Positions 42,400 to 52,560 are shown, counted from the first letter of the stretch. The stretch: DNA of 64,000 bases from an uncultured Clostridia bacterium (GCA_944381085.1 CALWJX010000007.1:1-64000); one strand, 5' to 3'. A program made the numbers and translations. The notes: generated from the letters alone by a model not told the origin.

Positions 42400-44160
42400 T
42401 CAATTTTCCGAATACAGCTTATAAAGCTCGCTGTATAAACCGTTCGCGGCGACAAGCTGTTCATGGCTTCCCGATTCGACGATTCCGTCCTGAGTCAGCA
42501 CTAAAATCCTGTCGGCATTTTTTACGGTAGTCAGACGGTGGGCTATTGTAAATGTAGTCCTGCCCTTCGCGAGACGTTCGAGAGACTGCTGCACAAGTTT
42601 TTCGCTTTCATTGTCAAGCGCGCTTGTAGCCTCGTCAAGAATCAGCACCGGCGGATTTTTCAGAAATACTCTCGCTATTGAAATTCTCTGCTTCTGTCCT
42701 CCAGACAGCTTTATTCCCCGCTCGCCGACATAAGTATCATATCCGTCCGGCAGCTCGTTTATAAACTCATCCGCTCCCGCAAGCCTTGCCGCCTCCTGTA
42801 TCTCTCCGTCGGTAGCGTCGTCTTTTCCGTACGCGATGTTTTCTCTTATGGTTCCGGAGAACAGATAAACGTCCTGCGCAACCACGCCGATATTGTTGCG
42901 CAGCGAGCTTAATGTCACGGTCTTTATATCTGTCCCGTCAATCAGCACTCGTCCCGACGTAACGTCATAAAACCTTGGGATAAGCGAACACAATGTGGTC
43001 TTACCTCCTCCTGACGGACCGACAAGCGCGATGCTCTCCCCGGCTTTCACCTTGAGATTCAGATTAGTAAGCACGTTTTTATTTTCACTCTCATATGAAA
43101 AACTGACATTGTCAAATTCTATTTCACCCTTTACATTTTCAAGAATCTTGGCGTCTTTGGAATCAACGATATCGGGTTCGGTATCCATAATTTCCGAAAA
43201 ACGCTCTATTCCGGTCATACCCCGCTGGAACTGCTCCGCAAACTCAACTATCCTGCGTATAGAGGTAAGCAGGGTGGTCACAAACATCAGATATGCCGTA
43301 AAATCCGCGGCGGTAATCTTTCCGTAAAGCATGAAAAACCCGCCCGCCACAACAACGACTATATACATTATACCGTCAAAAAGTCTGGTCGAGGACTGAA
43401 ATCCCGCCATAACCCTGTACACTCTCGCTTTTATGGAAAGAAACTTTTCGTTTCCCTTCTCGAATTTTTTCTGCTCAAGGTCTTCATTGGCAAAGGATTT
43501 GACAACTCTTATTCCGAGCAGACTGTCCTCCACCTGCGAATTCAGCTCTCCGACCTGCTTTCTGGAATCCCTGAAACCGTCGCGCATCTTGCGGTTGAAT
43601 ATCATAAGCACGATTATCATAGGCGGTATTACCGAAAATACTATGAGTGTCAGCGGCACATTCATGGTGCACAGTATAATAAAAGAACATACTATTTTTA
43701 TACCCGCTATGAAAAACTCCTCGGGACAGTGATGAGCAAATTCCGTGACGTCAAATAAATCATTGGTAATTCTCGACATAAGCGAGCCTATTTTGGCGTT
43801 ATCGTAGTATGAAAAGGAAAGCTTTTGCAGATGCGCGAAAAAATCGCTTCGCATATCTGTCTCTATCCTTGAGCCCATTATGTGACCTACCGACGCCATA
43901 TAATAGTTTGCCGCGGTGTCAATAATCCTGAGTACCAGATAGAAAATTCCGCACCTGAGTATCAGACGCGCGGTAAGCCCCGCCCCGTCGGTTGCCGCCG
44001 ATGTTATATCCCTGACTATCATAGGAAGCACCAGCTCACAGACGGTTGTAAGCGAGGCGCAGAACAGGTCTATAATCATTATCCATTTATATTTTCTGTA
44101 ATACGGCAAAAATCTCTTGATTAATTTAAAGTTCCGCTTTTTCTTTTCTTTTTTGACCAT
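42400..44160 (-). CDS. ABC exporter, fused permease and ATPase
   Basis: 586 aa from ATG 44160 with GGAGGG upstream; the longer reading has no such site. Six-helix exporter domain (LPYYRKYKWIMIIDLFCASL, RIIDTAANYYM, VVAGGFFMLYGK), then ATPase with Walker A GPSGGGKTT, signature LSGGQKQR, Walker B PVLILDEATSALD and H-loop TIAHRLTT. All motifs are canonical, so it is likely a working homodimer. This is the MsbA/LmrA-like type; substrate not indicated. Single-gene unit. Confidence 0.9.
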   Translation of the reverse strand: MVKKEKKKRNFKLIKRFLPYYRKYKWIMIIDLFCASLTTVCELVLPMIVRDITSAATDGAGLTARLILRCGIFYLVLRIIDTAANYYMASVGHIMGSRIETDMRSDFFAHLQKLSFSYYDNAKIGSLMSRITNDLFDVTEFAHHCPEEFFIAGIKIVCSFIILCTMNVPLTLIVFSVIPPMIIVLMIFNRKMRDGFRDSRKQVGELNSQVEDSLLGIRVVKSFANEDLEQKKFEKGNEKFLSIKARVYRVMAGFQSSTRLFDGIMYIVVVVAGGFFMLYGKITAADFTAYLMFVTTLLTSIRRIVEFAEQFQRGMTGIERFSEIMDTEPDIVDSKDAKILENVKGEIEFDNVSFSYESENKNVLTNLNLKVKAGESIALVGPSGGGKTTLCSLIPRFYDVTSGRVLIDGTDIKTVTLSSLRNNIGVVAQDVYLFSGTIRENIAYGKDDATDGEIQEAARLAGADEFINELPDGYDTYVGERGIKLSGGQKQRISIARVFLKNPPVLILDEATSALDNESEKLVQQSLERLAKGRTTFTIAHRLTTVKNADRILVLTQDGIVESGSHEQLVAANGLYSELYKLYSEN

Positions 44161-44283
44161 GATAAGATTCCCTCCGTTTGCAAACATACGGATTGTATTA
44201 TAACACAGCCGTAAAAAAATGTCAATACCCGTCATCGGCGACTCAAAACGCCAATATTCAATAAAAATACCGCGATACAAATA

Positions 44284-44333
44284 AAGCGGCGGGACAGCCT
44301 GTTTCCGAAATACCGGAACAAGCCGCCCGCCGC
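44284..44333 (-). terminator. terminator of the Amt-PII gene
   Basis: GCGGCGGG (44286-44293) and CCCGCCGC (44326-44333) flank further pairing; the minus strand continues TTTATTTGTAT. Confidence 0.75.
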
Positions 44334-44395
44334 GTATGTTTTTTATGATTAAAATATGTTTACACGACCATGAATATACTTACAATGAATAACCG

Positions 44396-46141
44396 TCAAT
44401 CCTTGCCCGATTTCATCATCTCAAGTTCCGCGTCGTCCTGAAGCGCGTCATACCCTTCCTCGCCGGTGCGTATCTTTACTACGTTTTCAACATCGTAAAC
44501 AAATATCTTTCCGTCGCCTATATGTCCTGTATAAAGCACATCTCTCGCGGTCCTTATCACGGTATCCACAGGTACTTTGCTTACGACTATATCAACCTGT
44601 ATTTTCGGAAGCAGATTGGTTTCAATCTGGACTCCTCTGTAATACTCGGGCTTGCCCTTTTGTATACCGCAGCCAAGAACATGAGATACCGTCATTCCGG
44701 TGATACCGATACTCATCATAGCCTCTTTTAACGCCTCAAATCTTGACTCCTTGCATATTATCTCTATCTTTGTCAGTTTCGGCGTTCCGTCATCCACCGA
44801 TACAACTTTCTTTACGGGCACCGCTTCGGCTGCCGGAACATCTCCCGCAACCGCGACCGCATCTTCATATCCGTAATATCCACCGTCAACAGCCGGAGCA
44901 AAATCCGGATAAGCGCTGTTTCCATGCTCTCCGATATCAAGACCCGCGAGCTCTTCTTCGGGTGAAACACGGATGCCGATTGTCTTTTTAAGCACCAGCC
45001 AGACAATTGAAGATGATACAAATACAAACGCGCCCACAGCTACTATTCCGAGAAGTTGTACGCCGAGAAGCCTGAATCCGCCGCCATAGAAAAGCCCGTT
45101 TTCGGTGGAAAGCGAAGTAACGCCCTCTTTCGCAAACAGTCCGACAAAAACAGTTCCCAGAACCCCGCAGCCGAGGTGAACGGACGTCGCGCCCACAGGG
45201 TCATCGATCTTGATGCGGTCAAAGAACATTACCGCAAATACGACTACCACGCCTGCAATCGCGCCTATAAGCAGTGAGATCTCAATGCTTACATACGCGC
45301 ACCCTCCGGTCACGGCGACAAGTCCCGCCAGACAGCCGTTGATAGTCATGCCAAGGTCCGGTTTGCCTATAAATATCCACGCGGTAACCGTAGACGTCAC
45401 AACCGCCGCGATCGCCGAAGTATTGGTTGTCATTAAAATATGCATGATGTCGGAAGTGTTCTGGAAGCTCATGGTAGAACCGGGGTTAAAGCCAAACCAT
45501 CCGAGCCAGAGCACAAACAGACCGATAACCGCAAGCGACATATTGTGTCCGGGAATCGCGCGGGGCTTTCCGTTTTTATCGTACTTGCCGATACGGGGAC
45601 CCAAAATCAACGCTCCCGAAAGCGCCGCCCATCCGCCGACGGAGTGAACCACTGTATCTCCGGCGAAATCCTTAAAGCCCAGATCAGCAAGCCAACCGCC
45701 GCCCCAGACCCAATGCCCGACTACCGGGTATATAAACAATGTGAGTATAAAAGAAAATATGATAAATGATATGTATTTTATTCTTTCCGCAACGGCGCCC
45801 GAAACTATAGTAGCGGCGGTACCGCAGAATACAAGCTGAAAGAAAAATTTGCCCCAGAACGGCACGCTTGAAGTCAATGTGTCGTCATAAGCCGACAGAT
45901 CGGCGTTGCCTAAAATCCACAAGTTTTCAGTGCCGATAATCGGATTGTCGCCGCCGAACATCAGCCCCCACCCCAAAAGCAAAAATCCAAGTGAGGATAT
46001 TGCGAAAACAATAAAGTTTTTGGAAAGAATATTTACGGTGTTCTTAGACCTCGCGAACCCGGCTTCCACGGAAGCAAATCCAAGGTTCATGAAAAAGACA
46101 AGAATCGCGGCTAAAAATACCCATAAAGTATCAATCAGCAT
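44396..46141 (-). CDS. amt: ammonium transporter fused to a P-II regulatory domain
   Basis: 581 aa. Residues 1-400 form an Amt/Rh channel with eleven helices: FASVEAGFARSKNTVN, FFFQLVFCGTAATIVSGAVAER, SVGGWAALSGALILGPR (twin-His region), HNMSLAVIGLFVLWLGWFGFNPGS. A linker of about 55 residues is Ala/Val-rich. The last 110 residues are a P-II (GlnB/GlnK) domain: TKIEIICKESRFEALKEAM, T-loop KGKPEYYRGVQIETNLLPK and the ATP-binding TGHIGDGKIFVYDV. The T-loop tyrosine site is replaced (RGVQI versus RGAEY), so uridylylation is unlikely. GAGGTGAT precedes ATG 46141. Amt channels are normally gated by a separate GlnK, here built in. Confidence 0.93.
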   Translation of the reverse strand: MLIDTLWVFLAAILVFFMNLGFASVEAGFARSKNTVNILSKNFIVFAISSLGFLLLGWGLMFGGDNPIIGTENLWILGNADLSAYDDTLTSSVPFWGKFFFQLVFCGTAATIVSGAVAERIKYISFIIFSFILTLFIYPVVGHWVWGGGWLADLGFKDFAGDTVVHSVGGWAALSGALILGPRIGKYDKNGKPRAIPGHNMSLAVIGLFVLWLGWFGFNPGSTMSFQNTSDIMHILMTTNTSAIAAVVTSTVTAWIFIGKPDLGMTINGCLAGLVAVTGGCAYVSIEISLLIGAIAGVVVVFAVMFFDRIKIDDPVGATSVHLGCGVLGTVFVGLFAKEGVTSLSTENGLFYGGGFRLLGVQLLGIVAVGAFVFVSSSIVWLVLKKTIGIRVSPEEELAGLDIGEHGNSAYPDFAPAVDGGYYGYEDAVAVAGDVPAAEAVPVKKVVSVDDGTPKLTKIEIICKESRFEALKEAMMSIGITGMTVSHVLGCGIQKGKPEYYRGVQIETNLLPKIQVDIVVSKVPVDTVIRTARDVLYTGHIGDGKIFVYDVENVVKIRTGEEGYDALQDDAELEMMKSGKD

Positions 46142-46237
46142 TTAAATCACCTCTCAATATATTTACTTAAAATTGATAAACTATTATAACAGGGACTTCC
46201 CGGAAATGAAACCTAAATCCTCCGAAACGCAAAACAT

Positions 46238-46265
46238 GCATCCGAGAGTTTTACTCTTCAGATGC
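46238..46265 (-). terminator. terminator of glutamine synthetase
   Basis: GCATCcGAGAGT and ACTCTtcAGATGC pair (46238-46265); on the minus strand it is followed by ATGTTTTGCG. Also acts between glnN and the Amt promoter region. Confidence 0.6.
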
Positions 46266-46294
46266 ACGTCATTGTGTATTTATATAATATTCAA

Positions 46295-48388
46295 TTATTG
46301 ACAGTAAGTCATTTCACCGTATGAGGGAAGCGGCCAGAGCTTTTTGGGAACAAGCATTTCCATCTCGTCGACAGATTTTCTCAATTCCGCCATAGCCGGA
46401 ATTACAACGTCCTTAAACGCTACCGCTCTCTTATCGGTATCCTCAATATCCTGAACTTTTTTCTCAAGCTCGCCAAGCTTCTCCACAGCCTTATAGGTCT
46501 GCGAGTTAAGCTTTGACAGCTTGGATACAAGCTCCTTTTCGACATACAGACAATCTTCTTCGGAACACAGCCCACGCTTAGCCTCAGCAGTCTTCGCAAC
46601 ACTCAGGACATATTCTTCAACCGCGGGGATAATCTGTTTTTTAGCCATGTCTATCATTGTCAACGCTTCTATATTGATTATCTTTGCATAGTTTTCAAAG
46701 AGTATCTCCTCCCGTGCTCTGAGCTCAACCTCGCTCATTACGCCCAGCTCTGTAAACAGGCTTATATTCTTTTCTTTAGTAAGGCACGGATATACATCGA
46801 CAGACGTCTTTAAATTGAGAAGTCCTCTCTTCTCCGCTTCAACCGGCCACTCGTCCGAGTATCCGTCGCCGTTGAAAACTATTCTCCTGTGAGCGGTCAA
46901 TGTTTCCTTTATAAGTTTTTTGGCGTCCGCCTCAAGGTCTTCCGCTTTTTCAAGCCTGTCTGCAAAATCCCTGCAGACCTTTGCCACGGCGCTGTTGAGA
47001 ACTATATTCGGCATCGCTATATTCTGCGACGAACCCAGCATACGGAATTCAAACTTATTTCCGGTAAACGCGAAAGGAGATGTTCTGTTGCGGTCGGTGG
47101 AATCATATCTGAAAGTAGGCACGCTCGGAACACCGAGGTCCATTGTCCGCTTTCCTTTTGCTTTATAATCGACATCCCCCACAATCGAATCTATGATCTC
47201 CTCAAGCTCATCGCCCACAAACATGGATACAATCGCCGGAGGCGCCTCGTTCGCGCCCAGACGGTGGTCGTTGCCCGCGCTTGCGACCGATAGTCTCAAC
47301 AGATCCTGATAGTCGTCTACCGCTTTGATAATTGCGCTTAAAAACAGCAAAAACTGAGTGTTCGACGCGGGATCGCTTCCCGGGTCAAGCAAATTTTTAC
47401 CGGTATCGGTGGAAATAGACCAGTTGTTGTGTTTTCCGGAACCGTTTACTCCCTCATAGGGCTTTTCATGAAGCAGAGCCACCATTCCGTGCTTTTCGGC
47501 TATCTTTTTCATAGTTTCCATTATAACCAGGTTCTGATCGACAGCCGCGTTTGTCGTGGCGAATATAGGAGCAAGCTCATGCTGGGACGGAGCCACTTCA
47601 TTGTGCTTTGTTTTCGAGCTTATTCCAAGCTTCCAAAGCTCGCAGTCGAGCTCCGACATAAACTCCGCCACCTTTGTCTTGAGAGGTCCGAAATAATGAT
47701 CCTCAAGTTCCTGCCCCTTGGGAGCCGGCGCTCCGAAAAGCGTTCTTCCGGTAAACAGCAAGTCCTCTCTCTGATCGTAGTATTTCTTATTCACAAGGAA
47801 ATACTCCTGCTCAGCTCCGACGGTTGTCGCAACTCTCTGAGACGCGGTATCACCGAACAGTGCAAGTATACGAAGCGCTTCGCGGCTTATCACATCCATT
47901 GACCTCAAAAGCGGCGTCTTGGAATCCAAAGCCTCTCCCGTATACGAGCAAAATACAGTAGGAATATAAAGTGTATCATCCTTTACAAATGCATAAGAGG
48001 AAGGATCCCATGCCGTATATCCTCTTGCGTTGCAGGTTTCTCTCAGACCGCCCGACGGAAATGAGGAGGCGTCGGGTTCACCCTTGATAAGTTCCTTTCC
48101 CGAAAACTCCATCACCACCTGATCCGCGGCAACCGGAGAAATAAACGAATCGTGTTTCTCGGCTGTAACGCTTGTAAGCGGCTGGAACCAGTGAGTATAG
48201 TGAGTAGCGCCCTTTTCAATCGCCCAATCCTTCATTGCGTTTGCCACGACATTCGCGATAGAGACATCTATCATATTGCCTGTCGCGATAGTTTTTGTCA
48301 GCGACTTATATACTTCTTTGGGAAGCCGCTGACGCATCACCGCGTCGTTGAACACCATACTTCCGTAAATCTCCGGTACGTTTTTCAT
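46295..48388 (-). CDS. glnN: glutamine synthetase type III
   Basis: Assimilates ammonia: glutamate + NH3 + ATP to glutamine. The 697-aa protein has the type III layout: N-terminal signature NVPEIYGSMVFNDAVM, the ATP/metal region GLRETCNARGYTAWDPSSYAF and VGAEQEYFLV, the NHRLGANEAPPAI glutamate-site segment, and PFAFTGNKFEFRMLGSS (the type III form of the PFVGNKFEFR region). ATG 48388 was chosen as the family start; the ribosome binding site is weak. Located upstream of the Amt-PII gene in the same direction. Confidence 0.95.
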   Translation of the reverse strand: MKNVPEIYGSMVFNDAVMRQRLPKEVYKSLTKTIATGNMIDVSIANVVANAMKDWAIEKGATHYTHWFQPLTSVTAEKHDSFISPVAADQVVMEFSGKELIKGEPDASSFPSGGLRETCNARGYTAWDPSSYAFVKDDTLYIPTVFCSYTGEALDSKTPLLRSMDVISREALRILALFGDTASQRVATTVGAEQEYFLVNKKYYDQREDLLFTGRTLFGAPAPKGQELEDHYFGPLKTKVAEFMSELDCELWKLGISSKTKHNEVAPSQHELAPIFATTNAAVDQNLVIMETMKKIAEKHGMVALLHEKPYEGVNGSGKHNNWSISTDTGKNLLDPGSDPASNTQFLLFLSAIIKAVDDYQDLLRLSVASAGNDHRLGANEAPPAIVSMFVGDELEEIIDSIVGDVDYKAKGKRTMDLGVPSVPTFRYDSTDRNRTSPFAFTGNKFEFRMLGSSQNIAMPNIVLNSAVAKVCRDFADRLEKAEDLEADAKKLIKETLTAHRRIVFNGDGYSDEWPVEAEKRGLLNLKTSVDVYPCLTKEKNISLFTELGVMSEVELRAREEILFENYAKIINIEALTMIDMAKKQIIPAVEEYVLSVAKTAEAKRGLCSEEDCLYVEKELVSKLSKLNSQTYKAVEKLGELEKKVQDIEDTDKRAVAFKDVVIPAMAELRKSVDEMEMLVPKKLWPLPSYGEMTYCQ

Positions 48389-48510
48389 AGTTTTGTGACC
48401 ATGCCTTTCTTTTATATTAAAGCTATTGTGACAAATTAATTTACAGATACATATCAAGTATTGACTGTTTCTACGGGAAAATACAGAAAACCTGACTCTG
48501 TATTCAATTA

Positions 48511-48545
48511 AAAAAATTGCGCTGCGAACTCACGGTTCACAGCGC
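48511..48545 (-). terminator. terminator of spoIIE
   Basis: GCGCTGcGAAC (48519-48529) and GTTCaCAGCGC (48535-48545) form the stem; minus strand continues AATTTTTTT. Confidence 0.85.
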
Positions 48546-48661
48546 CTTTGCTGTTATGCAACTATTATATACCCTTGTTTGAAATTTGTCAATAGTATAT
48601 TTTTACAAATTTCTTGTTTTCAAAAAAACAGTTTTTGTAAATTTTATATCGTGTGAAACAA

Positions 48662-51325
48662 TTATGCCACCAGCACTACCGAAACCGATATATCATCAGG
48701 AGCCCTGCCCTTAGGATTATTGTCTCTGGCGGCTTTCAGTATTTTGTCCCTCATCCTGTCCGTCCATTCTCCTCCGATACCGGAAAGCTGAGTCTTTTCG
48801 GGAAGCTCAACCTCATTGAGAATATCTACAAGCCACGGGCAATCCTCGCTGTCCGGACAGCATCCGTCGCTTATCATAATCACAAGGTCGCCCTGCTTCA
48901 TATCAAACTTTGTGAGCCTCGCGTCTGGATTTTCTATTATTCCTATAGGCATAGTCCTGGAATTTACCTTGTAAACGGTTCCCTTTCTCAATATATACGT
49001 GGGAGCCGCTCCGCTTTTTATAAAAGACGCCGCTCCGCTCATAAGGTCAAGCTCCATCAGATCCACCGTAACCGAACACTCCCTGCCGCTGCTGCTGTTT
49101 TCCGAGCGAAGAAAATTGTTGAGCATTCTCAGGGTGATATCCGCGCGGTTTCCCGCCGAAAGCATTTTTTCAATAAACATCGCGCTCATGCCGGAATTGA
49201 ATGCCGCCTGCGCTCCGCTCCCCATTCCGTCGCTCAACAGAGAATAAAAATACAAATTATCTGTTAAAAACGCGTCTGTGGTATCTCCGCAGCTGTTATC
49301 GGCTTTTTCATTTTCCGACTCGTCAAACGGGTCCAGCAATATCTGCTCGGACATGTCCTTTGCGGGCATTTCCTGACACGCCGCGATCCTTCCGTGCGAG
49401 CATATAGCCCGAAATCCCGGTCTGGACCCGAAAAGCATCAAAGTGCCGTCGCTTCCCACCTCAAAAACGGGACCCGTCATTCTGACCCCCACAATATCGC
49501 TTATCCTGCGGCATATTTCCCCGCCTTTGCTGCTGTCCGTATCATCCTTAAGACTTACCCCCTTTATTATTACCCGACGGAATCTTTTGCCGCAAACTAC
49601 CACTCCCTTAATATCAAATCCTATTTTTGTAAGATACTCATACACCCTGCCGCCCGCTTCGGTATCACACTCGTATTCATCCTTTTCACTTTCAAGCGCG
49701 TCTTTGAGAATAGAGGTTATATCATCGTAATTTGAGGCAAACACCCCTATTTTCTCGCTTCTTATTATCCTCTCGGTCACCTCGGCGCAGGAAGCGTTTA
49801 CATCGTCAATCACTTTATCTATACGCATACAGCATTTTACAAAATTATCAGGCAAATCCTTTAATTCCACATATCCTTTCGTATGCAGCCCGGAGGTAAT
49901 GCATCTTTCAGCCTCAAGAGTTTTGCTATAATCCGCTCCCCTGCAGACATCCCTGTTGCGACAGCCCTCGCAGACCTTCGAAAATGAATCCTCTGTTATT
50001 TTTTTCAGTCCCAATATATCCGGTCTGCGAAACCTGTCACTGAGACGGTAAAAGGTCTGTGAAAGCGATGAAAAAGCATCCGATAAGGAATTCAGCTTAT
50101 CCTTTACCGCTTCAGATTTGTTTTTTTCGGTAACCGCAGCGGCAAAATATATTCCGTCGGAAGCATTATAGGAGACAGGCGCCTGATTCGGATATGCGAA
50201 ATCAAAATATTTATCAATAACAATAAAAACAGGTATTGAGAGCAGCATGGGAGGAAGCACGCCGACAAGACCGCTCGTACTGCCGAAATAGTAGCACCAA
50301 GTAACTATTGCCGCGCAGACCGCCGCCAGCCCCGCCGTTTTTTTCAGAGGAGATATCAGACACAGCAAAACCGAAGAGATCACAAGCAACGGAATATATT
50401 TTACATTGAACAAAGCGCCGCATATCAAAGCACACATGATTCCCAGCGGCAGCCGCCTGCGGGATGATACGCAAAGCACAAAGAGCATGGCAAGCATCGG
50501 CTGCATGGACATTCCGAACAGTTCGATTTCCCGTGATGCATATGTTGCGGCGGCAATTGCCGTTCCGACCGCTACAGTATTGCTCCAGCCTCCCGGCACA
50601 GCGTCACGGTCCGACAGTCCGGAAAACAGCAGGACGGCAATCGGGCAGAGCAGTATAAGGAAAAAAGCCCCGTAAAGATTGTAATATGAAAAATCACTCT
50701 CGATCAGTCCGAAAAGTCCGGCGACAAATCCTCCTACGCCCGCGCACAGCATACGGAACATTATATTCTCACAGAATATTCTCCCGTCGTCCGGATTTTC
50801 CCCGTCTTTTTCTCTGTGTTTGATACCGAAAAATTTTTCAATCGACAATAATACCCGGCTGCCGTTTTTCCCCGCCGACGTCTGTCCTTCGATCTGTTTG
50901 CCGTGCTCCCGCGCCATATAAAAATCGGCTTTGTCTTTACCGCCCGATTTGGCGCCGTCCTGTGCTTTTGCATGTATATTCGGAGCATAGGAAATTATAA
51001 ACCTCACAAGTAAAACACACAGATATGCAAACACATATTCAACCTCAACCTTACCGGTTACAAAGCCAAGCAGCAGTCCTCCGGAAATGGGTACAAGATA
51101 TATTCCCGTAGCGCAAAGCAAGGCAATACCGAGAGGAAAAGTACCGAAAAAAAATTCCGCTCCGCCTAAAACATATGAAGTCAGAAACAGCATTCCCGCC
51201 GACACCGCGCGAATGACCCGGCTTCTCACCTCGTCCGCCTGCTTCTGCTTAAGCCTGTCCGTAAGATTTGAAAATATACTTTTTTCCTTTTCTCCGCTTT
51301 TTTTATACTCCGTTCCGTTCTGCAT
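48662..51325 (-). CDS. spoIIE: stage II sporulation protein E
   Basis: Membrane phosphatase at the asymmetric septum; dephosphorylates SpoIIAA and so activates sigma-F in the forespore. 887 aa. An N-terminal part with about ten helices (residues 1-400, with a polar insert around 115-185), a linker with a Cys cluster (CEGCRNRDVCRG, about residue 440), then the PP2C phosphatase (SLLSDGMGSGAQAAFNSG near 705, and DLVIMISDGCCPDSED near 830). GGTGAG precedes ATG 51325. Supports a spore-forming ancestry. Confidence 0.95.
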   Translation of the reverse strand: MQNGTEYKKSGEKEKSIFSNLTDRLKQKQADEVRSRVIRAVSAGMLFLTSYVLGGAEFFFGTFPLGIALLCATGIYLVPISGGLLLGFVTGKVEVEYVFAYLCVLLVRFIISYAPNIHAKAQDGAKSGGKDKADFYMAREHGKQIEGQTSAGKNGSRVLLSIEKFFGIKHREKDGENPDDGRIFCENIMFRMLCAGVGGFVAGLFGLIESDFSYYNLYGAFFLILLCPIAVLLFSGLSDRDAVPGGWSNTVAVGTAIAAATYASREIELFGMSMQPMLAMLFVLCVSSRRRLPLGIMCALICGALFNVKYIPLLVISSVLLCLISPLKKTAGLAAVCAAIVTWCYYFGSTSGLVGVLPPMLLSIPVFIVIDKYFDFAYPNQAPVSYNASDGIYFAAAVTEKNKSEAVKDKLNSLSDAFSSLSQTFYRLSDRFRRPDILGLKKITEDSFSKVCEGCRNRDVCRGADYSKTLEAERCITSGLHTKGYVELKDLPDNFVKCCMRIDKVIDDVNASCAEVTERIIRSEKIGVFASNYDDITSILKDALESEKDEYECDTEAGGRVYEYLTKIGFDIKGVVVCGKRFRRVIIKGVSLKDDTDSSKGGEICRRISDIVGVRMTGPVFEVGSDGTLMLFGSRPGFRAICSHGRIAACQEMPAKDMSEQILLDPFDESENEKADNSCGDTTDAFLTDNLYFYSLLSDGMGSGAQAAFNSGMSAMFIEKMLSAGNRADITLRMLNNFLRSENSSSGRECSVTVDLMELDLMSGAASFIKSGAAPTYILRKGTVYKVNSRTMPIGIIENPDARLTKFDMKQGDLVIMISDGCCPDSEDCPWLVDILNEVELPEKTQLSGIGGEWTDRMRDKILKAARDNNPKGRAPDDISVSVVLVA

Positions 51326-51723
51326 CTTTTTTACTCACCTTTCCGTCTGTCCGCGACCGGACGCAAACAATATCCTTTTGTATATGTGGCTCACCGGTTT
51401 TGAAAAAAGCCAAAATCGTTAAAAATCAAAAAAATTAAGTTTTAACACGTACTTTCCGGGCATTTTACCGTTTACGGCCTCACACGAGTGAATCGCTATA
51501 TACATTATAAAGGAAAGGCGCCAAAGTTTATGTCAAAATCGGTACGGCGTAAATTACCTTCTTTTGTCCCCGAATGTCAACGTCTAAAAAAAAAGAAAGC
51601 AGCAGGTCGCTTTCGTGGTAATATTTTATCAATAAAGTTGTATGCTTGTATTATTTTGATGAACGATTTATTAAGCATTTAATTAAAAACTATAAAAAAT
51701 ATCGCTTTTTTCCCAAAAAATAT

Positions 51724-51752
51724 TTGCAAAACCTGAACATCTGTGCTATAAT
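51724..51752 (+). promoter_or_regulatory. promoter upstream of the SLOG-fold gene
   Basis: TTGCAA (51724-51729), 17-base spacer, TATAAT (51747-51752), about 230 bases before the ATG. The rest of 51326-51950 holds no gene I can support; a weak Ser/Lys-rich reading frame near 51488 is not convincing. Confidence 0.7.
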
Positions 51753-51952
51753 TAATGTGAGCGCAAATTAAACCGTAATATAATTCGGGAAATGTTATAG
51801 CGTGAAAGTTTTATTTTTCAGCATCAAAGCATATATGATTTCACGCGTAAATTTTCTAAAAGCTTAACGTTTTTTGTTTTGCGGAGCAAAATTGTTTCGC
51901 TATCCGAATTTGTTTCTCTATCCGAAACCGAAGATTTTTTATATCTATTTGC

Positions 51953-51975
51953 GCTGCCTTAAGGCAGCATGGGAG
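51953..51975 (+). promoter_or_regulatory. hairpin before the Shine-Dalgarno of the SLOG gene
   Basis: GCTGCCTTAAGGCAGC (51953-51968), a perfect 16-base palindrome, is followed by ATGGGAGAT, the ribosome binding site, then ATG 51982, as at 27013 and 37921. Confidence 0.55.
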
Positions 51976-51981
51976 ATTAAT

Positions 51982-52479
51982 ATGGAGCATAAAACAGACA
52001 GCGCGTGCTTTACCGGCCACAGAAATATAGCGCAAAAAGACGCCTTGCTTTTGCCTTCCGCATTAAATAAAGTGACGGAAAGCCTGATTGTGCAAGGAGT
52101 GTCACATTTCAGAGCGGGAGGCGCGATAGGATTTGACACAATAGCAGCGCTGTGCGTACTTGAATTAAGACAAATTTATCCGCAGATAGCTTTGGACCTT
52201 ATACTTCCGTGCAAAGATCAGTCAAACACGTGGGATGAGCTGAACAAAAGAACCTATAATTACATACTCTCAAACGCGGATTCGGTGGAATACATTTCCG
52301 ATAAATATGCCGCGGGATGTATGTACGAAAGAAACCGTCGGCTGGTTGACGGCAGCAGGTACTGTATCGCGTACTGTACCCATAACTCCGGCGGAACCGC
52401 GTATACATGCTCCTACGCGTCAAAGCAAAATATTGAAATTATAAATATTTATGATATACTGAGACGAAACACGCCGTAA
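51982..52479 (+). CDS. SLOG-family (DUF1273, YpsA-like) protein
   Basis: 165 aa from ATG 51982 with GGGAGAT. CFTGHRN near residues 9-15 and GGAIGFDTIAALCVLEL (about 48-64) are the Rossmann-like nucleotide/ligand-binding signatures, then ILPCKDQSNTWDE and YERNRRLVDGSRYCIAY (DGS motif) of the DUF1273/SLOG fold, related to DprA. Role not established; SLOG proteins are often linked to nucleotide-derived ligands. No neighbouring conflict-system gene is seen. A terminator follows. Confidence 0.85.
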   Translation: MEHKTDSACFTGHRNIAQKDALLLPSALNKVTESLIVQGVSHFRAGGAIGFDTIAALCVLELRQIYPQIALDLILPCKDQSNTWDELNKRTYNYILSNADSVEYISDKYAAGCMYERNRRLVDGSRYCIAYCTHNSGGTAYTCSYASKQNIEIINIYDILRRNTP

Positions 52480-52502
52480 TTACAGTACACCGATAAAATA
52501 CC

Positions 52503-52556
52503 GGGAGCGGCTGCTCGATGGCATTTCACCGTCATCAGGCAGCCGCTCCCTAATTT
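52503..52556. terminator. bidirectional terminator
   Basis: GGGAGCGGCTGC (52503-52514) and GCAGCCGCTCCC (52539-52550) form a 12-bp stem, then TAATTTATTG, between convergent genes. Confidence 0.85.
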
Positions 52557-52560
52557 ATTG

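Noticed and set aside
43484-43690. Other-frame readings inside the ABC exporter
   Set aside because: Shadows of the real gene without start signals.
48011-48457. GSIII start 23 residues upstream (ATG 48457)
   Set aside because: The added residues are unlike GSIII; the family begins near NVPEIYGSMVFND, supporting ATG 48388.
51488-51682. 64-aa Lys-rich frame upstream of the SLOG gene
   Set aside because: No ribosome binding site beyond a weak AGGAAAGG and no recognisable features; low-complexity Lys/Arg content.
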